Source of the DNA: Rhytidiadelphus loreus
Taxonomy: Eukaryota; Streptophyta; Bryopsida; Hypnales; Hylocomiaceae
Reading direction: 5' to 3'
DNA: 64,000 nucleotides
NCBI GenBank assembly: GCA_947034895.1
Contig: OX344762.1
Coordinates: 38,482,760-38,546,759, forward strand
Shown: piece after piece, positions 11,509 through 23,344 of the stretch
Numbering within the stretch: position 1 is the stretch's first letter
Layout of the letters: each line of letters opens with the position of its first letter
Made by a program: the position numbers and the translations under genes
Notes under the pieces: model-generated
The model's input: only the letters and a program-made list of their open reading frames with translations
What the model was told of the DNA's origin: nothing
Databases searched by the model: none

Positions 11509-11833
11509 AGGTAATAGGTTCATAAATCGACCATTTAAGAGCTGTAACTGATTTTAGGGGAGGTGAAACTTCTTGAAATATTTTTCAGTAAATTATCCTT
11601 GAAAGACAAGTGAAATTGGCATCTAACCCAAGTTGTTTCATATGTTTTGAAGAATTTTGGAATTAGTTATGAATTTTTGAAGTTCAAATGCAATGAGCTC
11701 TAAAATTGCCCTCTTCCTGAAATGTACACTATTTGTACATTGCTGATACCATGAAAAAAAAACATGTACAAATAGTGGACATTCCAAGAGGTGGGCGATT
11801 TTAGAGCCTGAGCGCTTTATAAACCTGTTACCT
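11509..11833. mobile_element. MITE, AGGTA-type family, TA target duplication
   Basis: Termini AGGTAATAGGTTCATAAA and (right, complement) AGGTAACAGGTTTATAAA are inverted and flanked by TA on both sides (11,507-8 and 11,834-5). The interior is homologous to copies at 22,801-23,113 and 38,026-38,323 (TTCTTGAAATA, TTTTCAGTAA, GAAAGACAAGT, AAATTGGCATCTAAC). An inner inverted pair lies around 11,721-11,790 (AATGTACACTATTTGTACAT and its partner). The right TA overlaps the TTAA bordering the next element. Confidence 0.8.
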
Positions 11834-11836
11834 TAA

Positions 11837-13573
11837 CCCTTAAAAGAGGTTGGGTTTTTCTATACCAGTGTGGTTTGAGTGGTATTTAGAAGGGCCACTG
11901 TGTACAGAATGAGTTTCCTACTAAAAGGAAATGGCTTTTTGAGCCATGATTTTTGCAAGTGCGAGTTGGTAGATTGTGCAACACACTGGTGTTGTAAGAA
12001 CATGGTTTCTCAATGCCATTAATTTCTGAAAAATCCCCAACTGCAAAGAGCTTCATTAGTATATTTTTGAAGGGTACAAGACACGATGAGGATAGAAGGA
12101 CTGCTGGGAATAGCCCCGCAGCAGCCTGCAGCTGCTGCCTGCAATGACAGAAAGATTGCCATGTCATTTTTTTTTTCAAAAAAATTTAAAAATTTTAAAT
12201 TTTTATTTTATTTATTTTTAGCAACTCTTCAATTCCAAATCTACACCCAAATTCACCAACCCAAATCCATGAATATTAACCCCTCACCACCCAAGGCCGT
12301 TTTGGGTTAAAAACATCACTACTTTTGAAGTGATATAGATCTAAATGTCACCAAGCTATAGAGATCTAAACCATACAATTTTGTAGTGTACATGTTGTAA
12401 ATGATGTTTATCAAATTTGACCACATAGATTGCAAGATTATAATGTTTTAGTGTTGAAAAAGAATGCTGAAATTTTCCTAAAAACACATTTAGAGGCGAA
12501 ATTTGATTTCTAAACTTAATCAAATGAAAAAACTTTAAACTATAAAGTGATTCAAAACTAGCATATAAACACATTGGTGAAAAAAAGTAGCATTCAATTG
12601 ACTCAATGTGTTTGCAAAATAGCTTGCAAATGTCAAAAAATAGGCAAAAAAAGTTGCAGAAAACACAGACAAGGCTGAACCTCCTTCTACTAAAATGCTT
12701 CTCAGTCATTCATAACTTATTGGATTGATATGAAATTTTAGACACACAAACTAGACTGGTATGCGCAACTTTCCCAATAACTTTTATTGGAATCGAACAC
12801 TTTATGAGGAAGATACAAGCCGCCGAAGTTCACTATAGTCCAAGAATGGCGGGATTTTGAATTTCGAATTGCTCCCAAACGTTCAAAACAACTTGGATTG
12901 TCATGAAATTTTTACCACAATAACTAGGCTTCAAGGGTAATATAACCCAACAAATTTTATTGAAATCTAACATTGGATGAAGGAGATATAAGCCCCCGAA
13001 GTTACAGCCATGAATTGCACTTTGGTGAATCAAATTGAACCTGTGAACTTCGATTGGCTTCCAAAAAATCATTACCTCTTGGATTGATCTGAAAATTTTA
13101 CCAAACAAACTAAAGGAGAAGGTGCAAATTTTCCAACAAGTTTTATTTGATTTGGATATCGAATGCAAAAGTTACAGTACTTTGAATTGGACCTGAAATT
13201 TTGTGAGGACACTTTTGGGCCCCTTGGGCAGTGAGGGGTTAAATTTGGAATGCCAGCTCAAAAGATCTCAGGTTCACTCACTGCCTCAGGGAGTCAAGGA
13301 ATACAGTGACAGAATGTAGTGTCTGATACCCTTGTATGAGTATGAAATAGAACAAGTGAAGGCTTTCATGCTGGAATACGTATAATGCACCACTTGCACA
13401 TGCAGAAAATCTATAGAATGACTCAGAATAATTTCTAAAAAATCTTGAAAAATTCTTTGAGACCATGCTCAAGTATTGTCCAACTTATAATTCTGAAATA
13501 CCCCCATCTTCACTCATTAAATCCCCGAATACAGCAAACGTAGGCCATTGCTGGCTCAAACCTCTTTTAAGGG
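11837..13573. mobile_element. piggyBac-like non-autonomous element, family B
   Basis: Flanked by TTAA (11,833-36 and 13,574-77), with inverted termini CCCTTAAAAGAGGTT at left and its complement AACCTCTTTTAAGGG at right. Length is 1,737 bp. A TTAA target and ends starting CCC are what piggyBac elements show. No transposase frame was found; the longest frames (about 117 and 111 codons, minus strand) are anonymous, and the second is built from internal repeats. The left part holds a GCAGCAGCCTGCAGCTGCTGC palindrome-like run near 12,118-12,140. Confidence 0.75.
12715..13170 (+). repeat. Degenerate tandem repeats inside the family B element
   Basis: Three imperfect units start near 12,718, 12,890 and 13,078. 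Each runs through TTGGATTG.TATGAAA / TTGGATTGTCATGAAA / TTGGATTGATCTGAAA, then a block with ACAAACTAGA/ATAACTAGG/ACAAACTAAAG, then TTTTATT(G/T)GA and (in two units) a conserved AAGCC.CCGAAGTT. Non-coding as far as I can see. Confidence 0.65.
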
Positions 13574-13867
13574 TTAAACCTCTATAGTTCTAAGCTTGCT
13601 TTCGGTAATCAATTTGGGATTCAATGCGGTTGCAAGTAACTTAGTGATCAGAGCTCCAAATGAGAGGATTTTTTGCAAGGATGTTAGCCAGAGCTTGAAA
13701 TGGCTTCACCAAAATGCTTGATGGTTGACTTCTCGACCTCTTTGTCATTGGAATTTCAGCCTGGCTGGTTCACTCTGACCTCTTTATCAATTGGAAATTT
13801 CAGAACCAACTGGGTCTCCTTTGGGGACCCTTCAACTCAAACAAAATACAGATTTTAAAACCAAGAG

Positions 13868-14055
13868 TGAAGCTTCGCCGTAGAGGGGAATCCTGAGTTT
13901 TAAAATTAAAAAGAAAAGAAAAAAGAAGCACAAATACTTGGGCGATAGCTTCGCCATACATGGGTTTTAGGCCCGTGTTTATAAGACTTTTTAGAAAGAG
14001 TTTGGTTACTACTAAAGATAAGTGGAAAATTTGGCGATAGCTTCGCCGTACTAGA
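13868..14055. repeat. Recurring GGCGATAGCTTCGCC motif
   Basis: The self-complementary 15-mer GGCGATAGCTTCGCC occurs at 13,941-13,955 and again at 14,033-14,047, 92 bp apart. A third partial copy (AGCTTCGCCGTAG) is at 13,871-13,883. Each is followed by CGTA/CATA and a short AGGGG/GGGTTTTAGGCCC/AGAGGTTTTAACCTC stretch. It lies between two piggyBac-like elements. Confidence 0.7.
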
Positions 14056-14078
14056 GGTTTTAACCTCAAATTCTTTAA

Positions 14079-15028
14079 CCCCTAAATGTCCAAACAACAT
14101 TTTTGGCAATATAGCGATTTTGGGCAGCTCACTACATATGGAGTTTTTATTGTTTTTCTTTGAAAATTTCACACAATATGGGGACAAGGAGTAGCTTTAA
14201 GGCCCAACAATTTTCATAACTTTTGACAGCATGGTTCAAAAGTTATTGCATGATATGTATTTTTTAGTGTTCAGCGGGCAGCCCGGGCAGAAAAAAAAAC
14301 TTCTTTGAAAATCACTTTTTAAAAAAATAAAAATTTGAAACTGATTCTCTAGATTTTTATATATGTTGTAAGCTTTGAATCATTCCATTTTGATTAATGA
14401 GATGAAAGTTATGAGGAATTTTAGTTTGGATTAGTTTGTGGGGAGTTATGGAATCTCTACTCTAAAATAAACTTTGAAGTCTTTTATTCAACTCTATTTA
14501 AAAAAATTCTGGAAAATAAAAATAAAAATAAAAATAAGGTGTATATTGTTTATTACAACATTACAACCATTGTTATTGGCATTTTTCAATTCTATAAATA
14601 AATTGTTAACAATTTAGTGTTTTTAATCATTCTCTACTTCTTTCTACTTACTATTTTTTTTCTATATGTTGTACAATTCCAAATGATCTAAAATTTTCCA
14701 AGCATATATCCAACTTGACTTGACGAATGAATCCAAAGAGTAACCACCATTTTGGACATTTTGTCATACAAATGTGACCTTGTGAAGTGCAGCTGCCCGT
14801 ATTTTCACAGGGCCCAAAAAATGATTTTTGTCACTTCAAACGTTAATATCTTGCAATCTACACGATAAAAAATTTTGAAATTTTTTCCACGTCTTTTGTG
14901 AATATTTTACTACAAGATCCTATGGTTACATTTGTCTAGAAATGTTTTTCATCTAAAATTTAATGCTTGTAAATGCAAGGGAGTTTTGGAGCAGTTTTGG
15001 TGAAAACATAGTATGTGACGTTTAGGGG
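14079..15028 (-). mobile_element. piggyBac-like non-autonomous element, ~930-bp family A
   Basis: TTAA at 14,075-78 and 15,029-32 border inverted termini CCCCTAAATGTCC (left) and GACGTTTAGGGG (right). The interior matches the copy at 29,513-30,436 in the same orientation: GGGCAG..., CAGCCCGGGCAG, GAATCATTCCATTTTGAT, GTGAAGTGCAGCTGCCC. No open frame of note; non-autonomous. Confidence 0.85.
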
Positions 15029-15032
15029 TTAA

Positions 15033-16870
15033 ACAAACTTGAAAGGGTTTGTTTAATATGTAGGACTTTGAAAGTCTTGGATCCAATCCAAGATCTCTCT
15101 AAATGACACCAAACATTATGTTGGACCACGTATTCTCACGTCAAGGCTTTAGGGGGATGTTTACTAACGTAAGTTTGGATATCCCCCACAAAAAGCTCAG
15201 AAGGAACAATTGTTAGTAGACAAAATACACTTAAAGACCACAGAAGACAAACGATTTTTAGCACACAAACTTAAGGGGGATTTTCAACAACCAAATGGTG
15301 TGAAATCCCACACAACAACTTTTTGAGTGGTTAGTAACAAAAGCTTGAGAACAAAATGCGAAGTGTTAGTATGAAATTCAAAACACATCAATACTTGCCA
15401 AACACTTCAAAGGGTTCCCCAATATCCTTCAAATGGGCTTTAAAAGAGAACACAAAAGATTGAAGCAATAAGATAGAAGCAAAGCTTTCACATATGCATC
15501 AAAAACAAGAATTTTTAGCCTAAATGACCAAAATTTAAACAACATGGCTGCGTTTGGGCCAAAGCTTACAAAAAAAAGGGATACAAATGAAAAGAGGTTT
15601 GAAATGAAACAAAAAGGGTGAAAAAAGAGAGGAGGGGCCATTTATACTTATCCAACGCCTCCATTTCCCCTCTAATTACCTATACCTACTCCTATAGAAA
15701 TTAACAAAATTCAAATTCTATTACTATTGTTGTGATTTTTATAACTTTTGGAGAAAAGCTCTAAATGCCAAACCAATTAGGCCATTGTCTTTGGAAGATC
15801 CAAATTAGTCAAGGGGACCCTTACCTCCTATTTCTAGGTGATTTTGCAAGCAAAAGCTAACGTTTAGCAAAGTAGTAAAAAAGGTCAAAAACCCAAATGT
15901 TGGAGTTTTCATTTTTTCAAATTTTTGACTTGCCTGGGTGGTTTGGAAGGTTTGAGAAAGTAAGAAAAGAGTCCAAGTTGACTTCAATTGGACACCTTAT
16001 GTTCCTAGTTTTCCAGTCAACCTGCTGCCATTTTGTAAATTCTTTTTTAAATTGTTGCCGCCGCCGGTTGGAGTACTTGTCGTTGTTGGAATGTCATGAA
16101 TTTTGGTTAGGTGTTTATTTATGTTAAAACACACTATCCTAATTTTTAGTGGGATTTTACCACTATCTAGGTAATTTCTATGAATTTTCCAATGCCAATA
16201 AACATGGTTGATTTCCCATGGAGTCATCTTTTGCAATCCATAAAAATATGAAACTTTTTGGGAAACTCCTAAAAGGTCTTCTAAATCTAAGTGAAGGTTC
16301 ACACTTCTGACTTTGTACTAATAATAGTAGATGAAAATTCCTATTTTTGGGTTTTAATTCTTCCAAAGAAGAATCATTTTTGTTAAAGGGAATCTTGGCA
16401 ATCTCGCTTCACTATTATACTCCTGGCATGTTTTTTAGTTAAAAACACCTTTCTTCATCCCTTGATCACCTGCAATCTGTATTTGTAGATTTTATTTGCA
16501 ATGTCACACATGATGGCTTCTTTCCCAACTTTTGCAAATTGATTCATGAACTTCTAACATGGTTTCTAAACTCTAAGGACCTATGAAAATCCTAACTCCT
16601 CTTTGTTTTAGGGATGTCACGTGCTCTTGCTATGGTTAAATCCTTCAAAAAGTCTATCCTAGGTGTTCTTATTATTTGGCCATTATGGCTCAATTCTATT
16701 TCTAAGTTGAAATTGACCTTGTAAACACCTATTAAGACATAAAATTTAGTAAATGGAAGTATTTAAAGCACTTCCAAAATTTCTGGGCTTAAAAGACCAT
16801 TTTAGTAGGGACTTCTATCGAACGCGGTGTTAATACATTTTTCAGTACTTTTTGAATAGAAATACTCATA
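15033..16870. other. AT-rich DNA between transposon relics, no gene seen
   Basis: Several 60-100-codon frames occur on both strands but none has recognisable motifs. It may be part of the decayed Plavaka-type element, since coding remnants resume at 16,874. Confidence 0.4.
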
Positions 16871-16873
16871 AAA

Positions 16874-19800
16874 ATGAGCTTAAAGCGAAAAAAAGAAAAA
16901 TCTAAGGCCCAAGTGACAATTATGGGGCTCACATACTACAAGGATCTTGTAGAGGCTATCTCAGAGATTTTTTCCAATCTAGCCAATGTTGATAACTTCA
17001 AATTGCATTCTTATACATTTGAAGCAATTACAACTCCTAACACTAGCTTGTGGTGGAATTCTATGGAGGTATAAGACAAAATTTGACTTACTAAATATTA
17101 TACTTTTAGTAGTATTCATCATGTACAAATGAAAATAATCAAATTTTTTGACCAATTTAAAGCTTATGCATAATCAAGATCATGTCAATTGTCAAGGGGC
17201 GATTATTGCTCCTCTTATTTTTTACAGTGACCTAACTACATTATCCAATGACAAATGAGTCCAAGGTTATCCATTAATGATGTCTTTAAGAAATGTGGCT
17301 TGTGAAAATTGACCTCCTCCACAAGGCCATACTCTCCTTGTAATACTACCTATTTTATCATCATTAGGTAAGTTCATGTTTTCACTAAAGTTTGAACATT
17401 TAGTTGTACTTGGTAATTTGAATATCATATTTGATAAGGTAGAAGAAGAAGTTAGTTTTTTTCACAAATGTATGAATATAAAAAAATGATACAAGTACTA
17501 CAAAATCAAAGGTGCATATTTTTGCTCTTAAGTTACAAGTCTTACAAGAATGTTTGACTTGCATCATGGAGCCTTTAAAGAAGGAAAGTTTCATTTTTAA
17601 GATTTGATTTTCATTTAATTTCTAAATGAATGAAAACTCTATTGTATGTAATTGGGATGTTTTTTGTAAATTTAATCATGTTAAAGATTGAATAAAGTTT
17701 TTTATGGTGTGAATTTCCAGTGGACTTTGACTTGTAGACCTACATGACGTACTACAATGGATTTACCCACTACTCTATTCCTACATTTGTGATCATCCTG
17801 AAGGCTGTAAAGTAAGTTTTTTTTCTTTGTATTAAGTAATTGAAAGCTTGAAACCTCTCATTTTATCATTGATATGATTGTATGGATATTTGGATCATAT
17901 TGTAGTAGTCTTCTAGACAAATTTCATTACATTTATTAAAGCTACCAATCATCACTAATTTAGGACCTTTGTTAGATAAGCTGCACATATGATACAAACA
18001 AATGCCAATTTCCTTAAAGTATTTGCTTGTGTGGAAAAGATTCTTTACGTAATGTTCATAAGCAATTTCAAGTACGGATAGAGAAAGATATGCAAAAGGT
18101 GTATTAAACCATGATGGAAGCAAAGAACAAAAAAAAATTGATTATAGTCTCCAAACAATGGTCTTTGCACCCTATCCATGAAAGAATTTATATTGACCCT
18201 ATCTTATCTATATGAATCTTTGGTTTCATATGTTCTAGATGTGATTTGGATTCAATCCATCTATAGTGTCAAAAGTTCATATTACAAATTCATTGATGTC
18301 TAGGGATTATGCCATATTTAACTACTTTTGGACTATTCAATGAATTTTGAACAAAACACCCAGAGGTCTCCAAATAATAACATTGGAAGATCTCCCGTTG
18401 TTTTTATAGATCTCCAGATGTTTTGTATTGATCTCTCAATGTTTTGCCTAAATCTCTTGATGTTTTGCATTATCTTGTGGTAACCATTTTTTTTCTTCCG
18501 ATGACCATTACTAATTCTAGACTTTCCAAAGTCCAAAAGTAGTTAAATGTGGCATGATTTGTTTTCTGAATTTCTTTAATTTCATGATAATGAAAGGATG
18601 ACTTGTGAGTTTAAGAAAGATGTGAGAATTTTGGAGTATCTTACAAATTTTTTATGTGAGTACATTGTTTCTCTGTAGAAATACTCATGTAGATATAAAC
18701 TCTTTGAAGTAATGACCATTTTGATTTGCATTGATTTGACTTGAGTCTTACATTGGTTGTTGTCTTACATATGTGTATGAAGTGTAACGTGTTTATGGTA
18801 TGCTAGTTCTCTAACATGTTTGTTCATTTCCTTGCAGTGTGCTCTTTGGGGATTAAATAGAGGAAACATTGAGCTTGAAAATCCTTATTTAGCAATACAA
18901 GTCGATGTTTTTCATTAAAAAAATAGTTGGCATATTTAAAATGTTTGTTGGAATAATGAGATCTATTGCAAGTGATGGTGATTTATACACTCTAAAGTCA
19001 TGAAAGAGCTTGATCGAGGCCTTTTTGCCATCAAAAAGGAAGCATGTTATGCTCATTACAAGTGTTCATTTCTAGACCTTATGATAATGTAGAGACATTT
19101 GTTTTTATATTTTTGATACTTAAACAACCACTATAGTGAATGACTTGTAAGAAAATGCAATGATATGGCTTTTTATAATATAATTCTTTTTTTTTAATAT
19201 CCTTGTAGGGTTCAAAGAATTGATAAGGGTGGATACTTTGAATCCAATGCAAACTTTATAGGTTTTGAACATTGAGTAGTCATGCAAGTTCTTTCAATCT
19301 CACTTTTGAAAAAGTCTTTGATAAATATTAATTTGATTGAACATCTACTTAAAAGTTCTTATCAATCAATTTGAATTTGGCACTTGAAGTTTTATTTAAA
19401 AAATTGTGTATCGTTTTCAAGTGATTGTTTTGTATATTGTTGGAATCTTCAAAGATGATATCATCAAGGCCTTTGCACTATTTTTGAATTGTTATAAGGT
19501 TGCTACTTGTAGTCTAGAACACACAACATAGTCATTGGCTGAAATTAATAAGCTAATGATAAGGTATGTTGTCATACTTATATATAATTTTTTGGTAACA
19601 ATTTAAAGCTATTAATACATATAATACTTGGGCTTTTTCAATATCAAGTTTTCAAAATTTTATACTAATATGTTATTGCTATCTTATAACTAAATAGATG
19701 TATTATTCTAACAATCTTTACACAATCAAATTTGTATAGGCTTTCAAGCAAGCTATTTTTGAATGGCAAAAGTCGGGATTTAATATAGTGAAAACACATG

Positions 19801-19965
19801 CCATGTCACATTTCCATGACTACATTCATCGATCAAGGCTTCCTTGGGAGTATAATACCAATATGTATGAACAGATGCACATTACCTTCATGAAGGCCAG
19901 ATATAGAAGTAGTAATAAGAGGCAAGCTACTCTTTAGATTGCTAGGCATAATCAAAGGCTAGGTA
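16874..19965 (+). pseudogene. Decayed Plavaka/KDZ-type DNA transposase fragments
   Basis: Collinear fragments on the plus strand recall the Plavaka branch of KDZ transposases. 16,874-17,074: VTIMGLTYYKDLVEAISEIF ... LWWNSMEV, like the family's yRD..E.i..L..n ... WW..MQ block. 17,740-17,812: YPLLYSYICDHPEGCK followed by a GT donor, like the ..DHPE.CK block. 18,840-18,905: CALWGLNRG..ELENPYLAIQVDVFH, like the W.l.N..l..Py.....D.lH block, ending at a stop. 19,741-19,960: K.HAMSHFHDYIHRS, then EYNTNMYEQMHITFMKARYR and SNKRQ, the typical K.HA..H ... sTe..E..H...K..YR.sNKR signature, with an in-frame TAG. Between them are stops, lost frame and a MITE (18,309-18,555). The 19,741 block is the best evidence; the rest gains weight from its order. 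It is non-functional. Confidence 0.55.
18309..18555. mobile_element. MITE with ATGCCA.ATTTAACTACTTT inverted termini
   Basis: Left ATGCCATATTTAACTACTTT and right complement ATGCCACATTTAACTACTTT form a ~25-bp inverted repeat including TTGGACT. The interior carries several copies of GATGTTTTG / AGATCTC-like motifs. A second copy in the opposite orientation is at 23,138-23,343. It is inserted within the transposase relic. No protein is encoded. Confidence 0.75.
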
Positions 19966-20189
19966 CCTTACACAAGTTGCAGGATACTATAGAGGGATTT
20001 GATAATATGAGAAAAAAGAAAAAGTATACAACTCTAGACCAAGTAAATATTCAATCAATGATCACCTAAATATTTTATTATTCTTTGAATTTACTAATGC
20101 TTTAGAAATTTATTAGAATTTAACATTTATTTTGAAAAATCAAGAGTAATTGTAAATCAATAAGTCTTGAAATTCAATTTGATCTTTAA

Positions 20190-21121
20190 CCCCTAAAGGA
20201 CCAAGCCCTTTTTTCTACCAGAAAACACTCAAAACTGTCATATCTATAGCAAGGAGTAAAAAAATTGAAAAATTGTTATTTTTTCATATCTAACCGTAGG
20301 ATCTTACATCTAACTAGTATGAGAGTGTGTGGAAAAAAATTCAGAATTTTTGACCACTCAGATTGAAGGATATCTGCGTTTAAAGTGGGAAAAACGAGTT
20401 TTTCAGCACATTGCGGGACTAGATTTTTTGACTTTGAACATTTTTAACTTAAAATTTTTGCACTACAGAGTTTTGAGCTTTAAATCTTTATAGTGGAGAA
20501 TTGAGTTGAGAGTCTAAGTAAAAAAAAAATTCAATTTTTTTTTTATTATCATTCTTAAAAAAATTGTTAAGTAGAAGTAGGTACGAGATAGAAGGAAAAT
20601 CTAAAATATTCATATATTTTAGATGGAATTCAAATGCACTAATCCCTATGGTGAGATTGTTCTAGCAAGTAAATCAAACCATGCAAAAAAAAAAATTGAA
20701 AAATTTGAAAAATTGCATTCATAAATGAATCCTACAAGTTATTTTTTTCAACAAGATGCTCTAACTGCCCGAAAAACAAGAATGTCCATAACTTTCTTAT
20801 CACATATCCAAATGAAATGAATCAAAGCTTTCCACATAGACAAAAATATAATCTATGAGAAAAAATAATATTAAAAAAGAAAATTCAAATTTTTGTCCAT
20901 TTTTTTTGGGCTGCCCGAGCTGCCCGCCGTCCCCTCATTTGAGCTTATTTGGTTATAACTATTGTTCCCGGGCACCGATTTTGAAAAGAATTATATTCCC
21001 ACAAAGCTAATCAACTTTTCTACCTCCAAAAAAAATTTCAAAAAATTAGGAGAAAATTTCAGCCGTAGGTACCTACCCGAAAACGCATTTGTCCCCCGAA
21101 GGGACAATGGTCCTTTAGGGG
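20190..21121 (+). mobile_element. piggyBac-like non-autonomous element, family A (clearest copy)
   Basis: Termini CCCCTAAAGGACCA (left) and TGGTCCTTTAGGGG (right) are perfect inverted repeats, and both ends are bordered by TTAA (20,186-89 and 21,122-25), the piggyBac target. Length is 932 bp. The interior matches the copies at 14,079, 29,513 and 30,441 in reverse (GGGCTGCCCGAGCTGCCCG near 20,909; CCCGGGCACCG near 20,968). No transposase frame. Placed directly after the Plavaka-type fragments. Confidence 0.9.
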
Positions 21122-21125
21122 TTAA

Positions 21126-22800
21126 TTATTAGTGTAATGTTTGTGTTAAGGTTGTAGAAACAAGTCTTAATGTTCTATGGGGAGCAAAAGTGAACTTGCA
21201 AAGCTCATGATTGGATCCCACCTACGGCTTCACATTTAACTCTAAACAACTTTTTATATCCAAGAGTGCTCAAAATCTCATTTGTGAGCAACCAAAGCTA
21301 CAAACCTACTTCCACAAAACTTTAAACATTTACAAAGTTGAGAACAATTTCACAAGAGGAGAAGTATGGTTTTTACAAGCTCAAGTTTGTTAGTGCTACT
21401 TTATTACAATTGGTAATCAATTTTAGCAAGATTGGGATCTATTTGCCATTTACTTGTATTCTATTTATTTGTATTTTTTTTGTAAGCAATAAAAAAATCA
21501 ATGTATACAAGTTGATAATTGATTTATTCCTTGATTTGGATAGGTACTTCATGTTTTTACATCTCTAGCCATTCTAGCAGGTCTCAATGAGTGCTTTGGT
21601 AATATGCCACAATATATATGGACCACAAACAACTTTTATGGTATAACAATGTTGCCATTCAGATGGAGGCTTTTGGTGAGCTTGAATTGACCTTGTATAG
21701 ACAATTACGGTTGATTTTCAAAGTGTCTTTCAAAAATGAAGTACAAAATCTAATTGTAAAGGTTTTAGCATTCTTGCAAATGTATCATGAAGTTCTAGCC
21801 ACTCACCTTAGCAGATTGGTTTTATGCCCGCAGCTTACTTGGCAAATGGTGAGACCTCAAGTTTCTACATCTAGGATCAAGTATGATAGAGGAATTTGTG
21901 ATCCTTACATGATTCTTGATGTTCAAAACATTTTGTGAACCATTCAAGTGCTTCCAAATTTTTGTGAGGATGACACTTATTTTATAAACACCTTCAAGTT
22001 TTGAGCCAATATGTGAGTTGGTTGCTTTTGTAGATATTTTTGGAAAATTCAAATGCCTTATGAGCTTCCTCATCAAAATTGATTCAATAAGTTTTCAAAC
22101 TCTATTGGTTACTTTGATGTTATTGTTTCAATGTGTGATTGAATTAATACTAGCAAGTATATTTTTTAATCCCTTCTAATCAAAGTGCTAATTTAGTACA
22201 TTATTAAGGGCGATTGAAACAAAGTTGATAAGAAATGAATTGAAATTGGATTGAGTTATTGTGAATTAGAAAAGCATTAGTCAAGATGTATTGACTCAAT
22301 AGAATTTTCAAGACCATCCTAATTTTGATTCAGTACCAATTCAATTGGTCATTGATATGGCATTGAAATTTAGTATTTGAGAGTTTGAGATGCACTTTCC
22401 ATGCCTCAAACTTGCACTTTCTTGTACCACAAATCTCTTTGGTATTGATAGAATGAGGAATTCTCTTTAGTGTTATGGAGGTTGTGACACTCAATAATTT
22501 GTAGTTCCTTTGTTGGAAAACTATAGGAGTATCATGGCTTTATTTTGAGACAGAGGGAGTGTCAATTATACAACATTCATATTCTTGATGACCAAGAAAG
22601 TATTGCATGTAGAACACAAGTGTGGAAAAAAAATTGCAAGGTATTTGGGTTGTTTCGCTATTTGTTTTTGGGAATTGAAGGCCCTATATATGCAATTTGT
22701 ATGCGTTTTATGTGTGTGAAGAATATTTAAGACATGTACCACAAAGTCCCAAAAATATGCTAATAATACTAGGTCTTGAGGACAACTCCTTTAAACTATA
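21126..22800 (+). other. Possible C-terminal remnant of the Plavaka-type element; otherwise empty
   Basis: Frames at 21,211-21,393 (60 codons) and 21,618-21,938 (106 codons) continue on the strand of the transposase relic and could be its C-terminal part beyond the inserted piggyBac-like element, but I see no decisive motif. A GACAGAGGGAGTG at 22,549 resembles a Stowaway right end without a clear partner. No other gene. Confidence 0.25.
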
Positions 22801-23113
22801 AGATAATATCCACCTAAGAGCTAAAATTGAATTTTAGAGAGGCAAAGCTTCTTGAAATAATTTTCAGTAATTTTTTCTTGAAAGACAAGTAGAATTGGCA
22901 TCTAACACATGTCATTTTGTATTTTTTGGAGCTTTGAGGGATTAGTTATAAAATTTTGTAGTTGAAATGGTACAAGGCTCTAAAATCACCCACCTCCTAA
23001 AATGTACATTGTTTGTACATTACTAAAGGCTATGAAAAGAAACATGTACACATAGTGTACATTTGTGGATGTGGGCAGTTTTAGAGCTTGTACAATTTTA
23101 GAACCTATTACCT
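22801..23113. mobile_element. MITE, AGGTA-type family
   Basis: Same family as 11,509-11,833 by interior (TTCTTGAAATAATTTTCAGT, GAAAGACAAGTAGAATTGGC, CATGTACACATAGTGTACAT). The right end ACCTATTACCT is followed by TA; the left end AGATAATATCC, slightly decayed, is preceded by TA. 313 bp. Confidence 0.7.
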
Positions 23114-23137
23114 TACTAAAATACTCCATTGAATTAT

Positions 23138-23343
23138 ATGCTATAATTAACTACATTTAGACTTTAGAAAGTCTAGAATTAGTAATGGTCATCATGAGAA
23201 AAAAAACTGGTCATCAAGAGATAATGCAAAACATCCTGAGATCTAGAGAAAACATCGGAGGATCCCCCGATGTTATTATCTGGAGATCTTTGGATGTTTT
23301 GTCCATAGTTCATTGAATAGTCCAAAGTAGTTAAATGTGGCAT
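23138..23343. mobile_element. MITE, second copy of the 18,309 family, inverted
   Basis: The right end AAAGTAGTTAAATGTGGCAT and the weaker left end ATGCTATAATTAACTACATT form the inverted termini. The interior is the reverse complement of the 18,309 copy (TCTAGAATTAGTAATGGTCATC, GAGATAATGCAAAACATC, AGATCTTTGGATGTTTTGT). Confidence 0.65.
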
Positions 23344-23344
23344 T

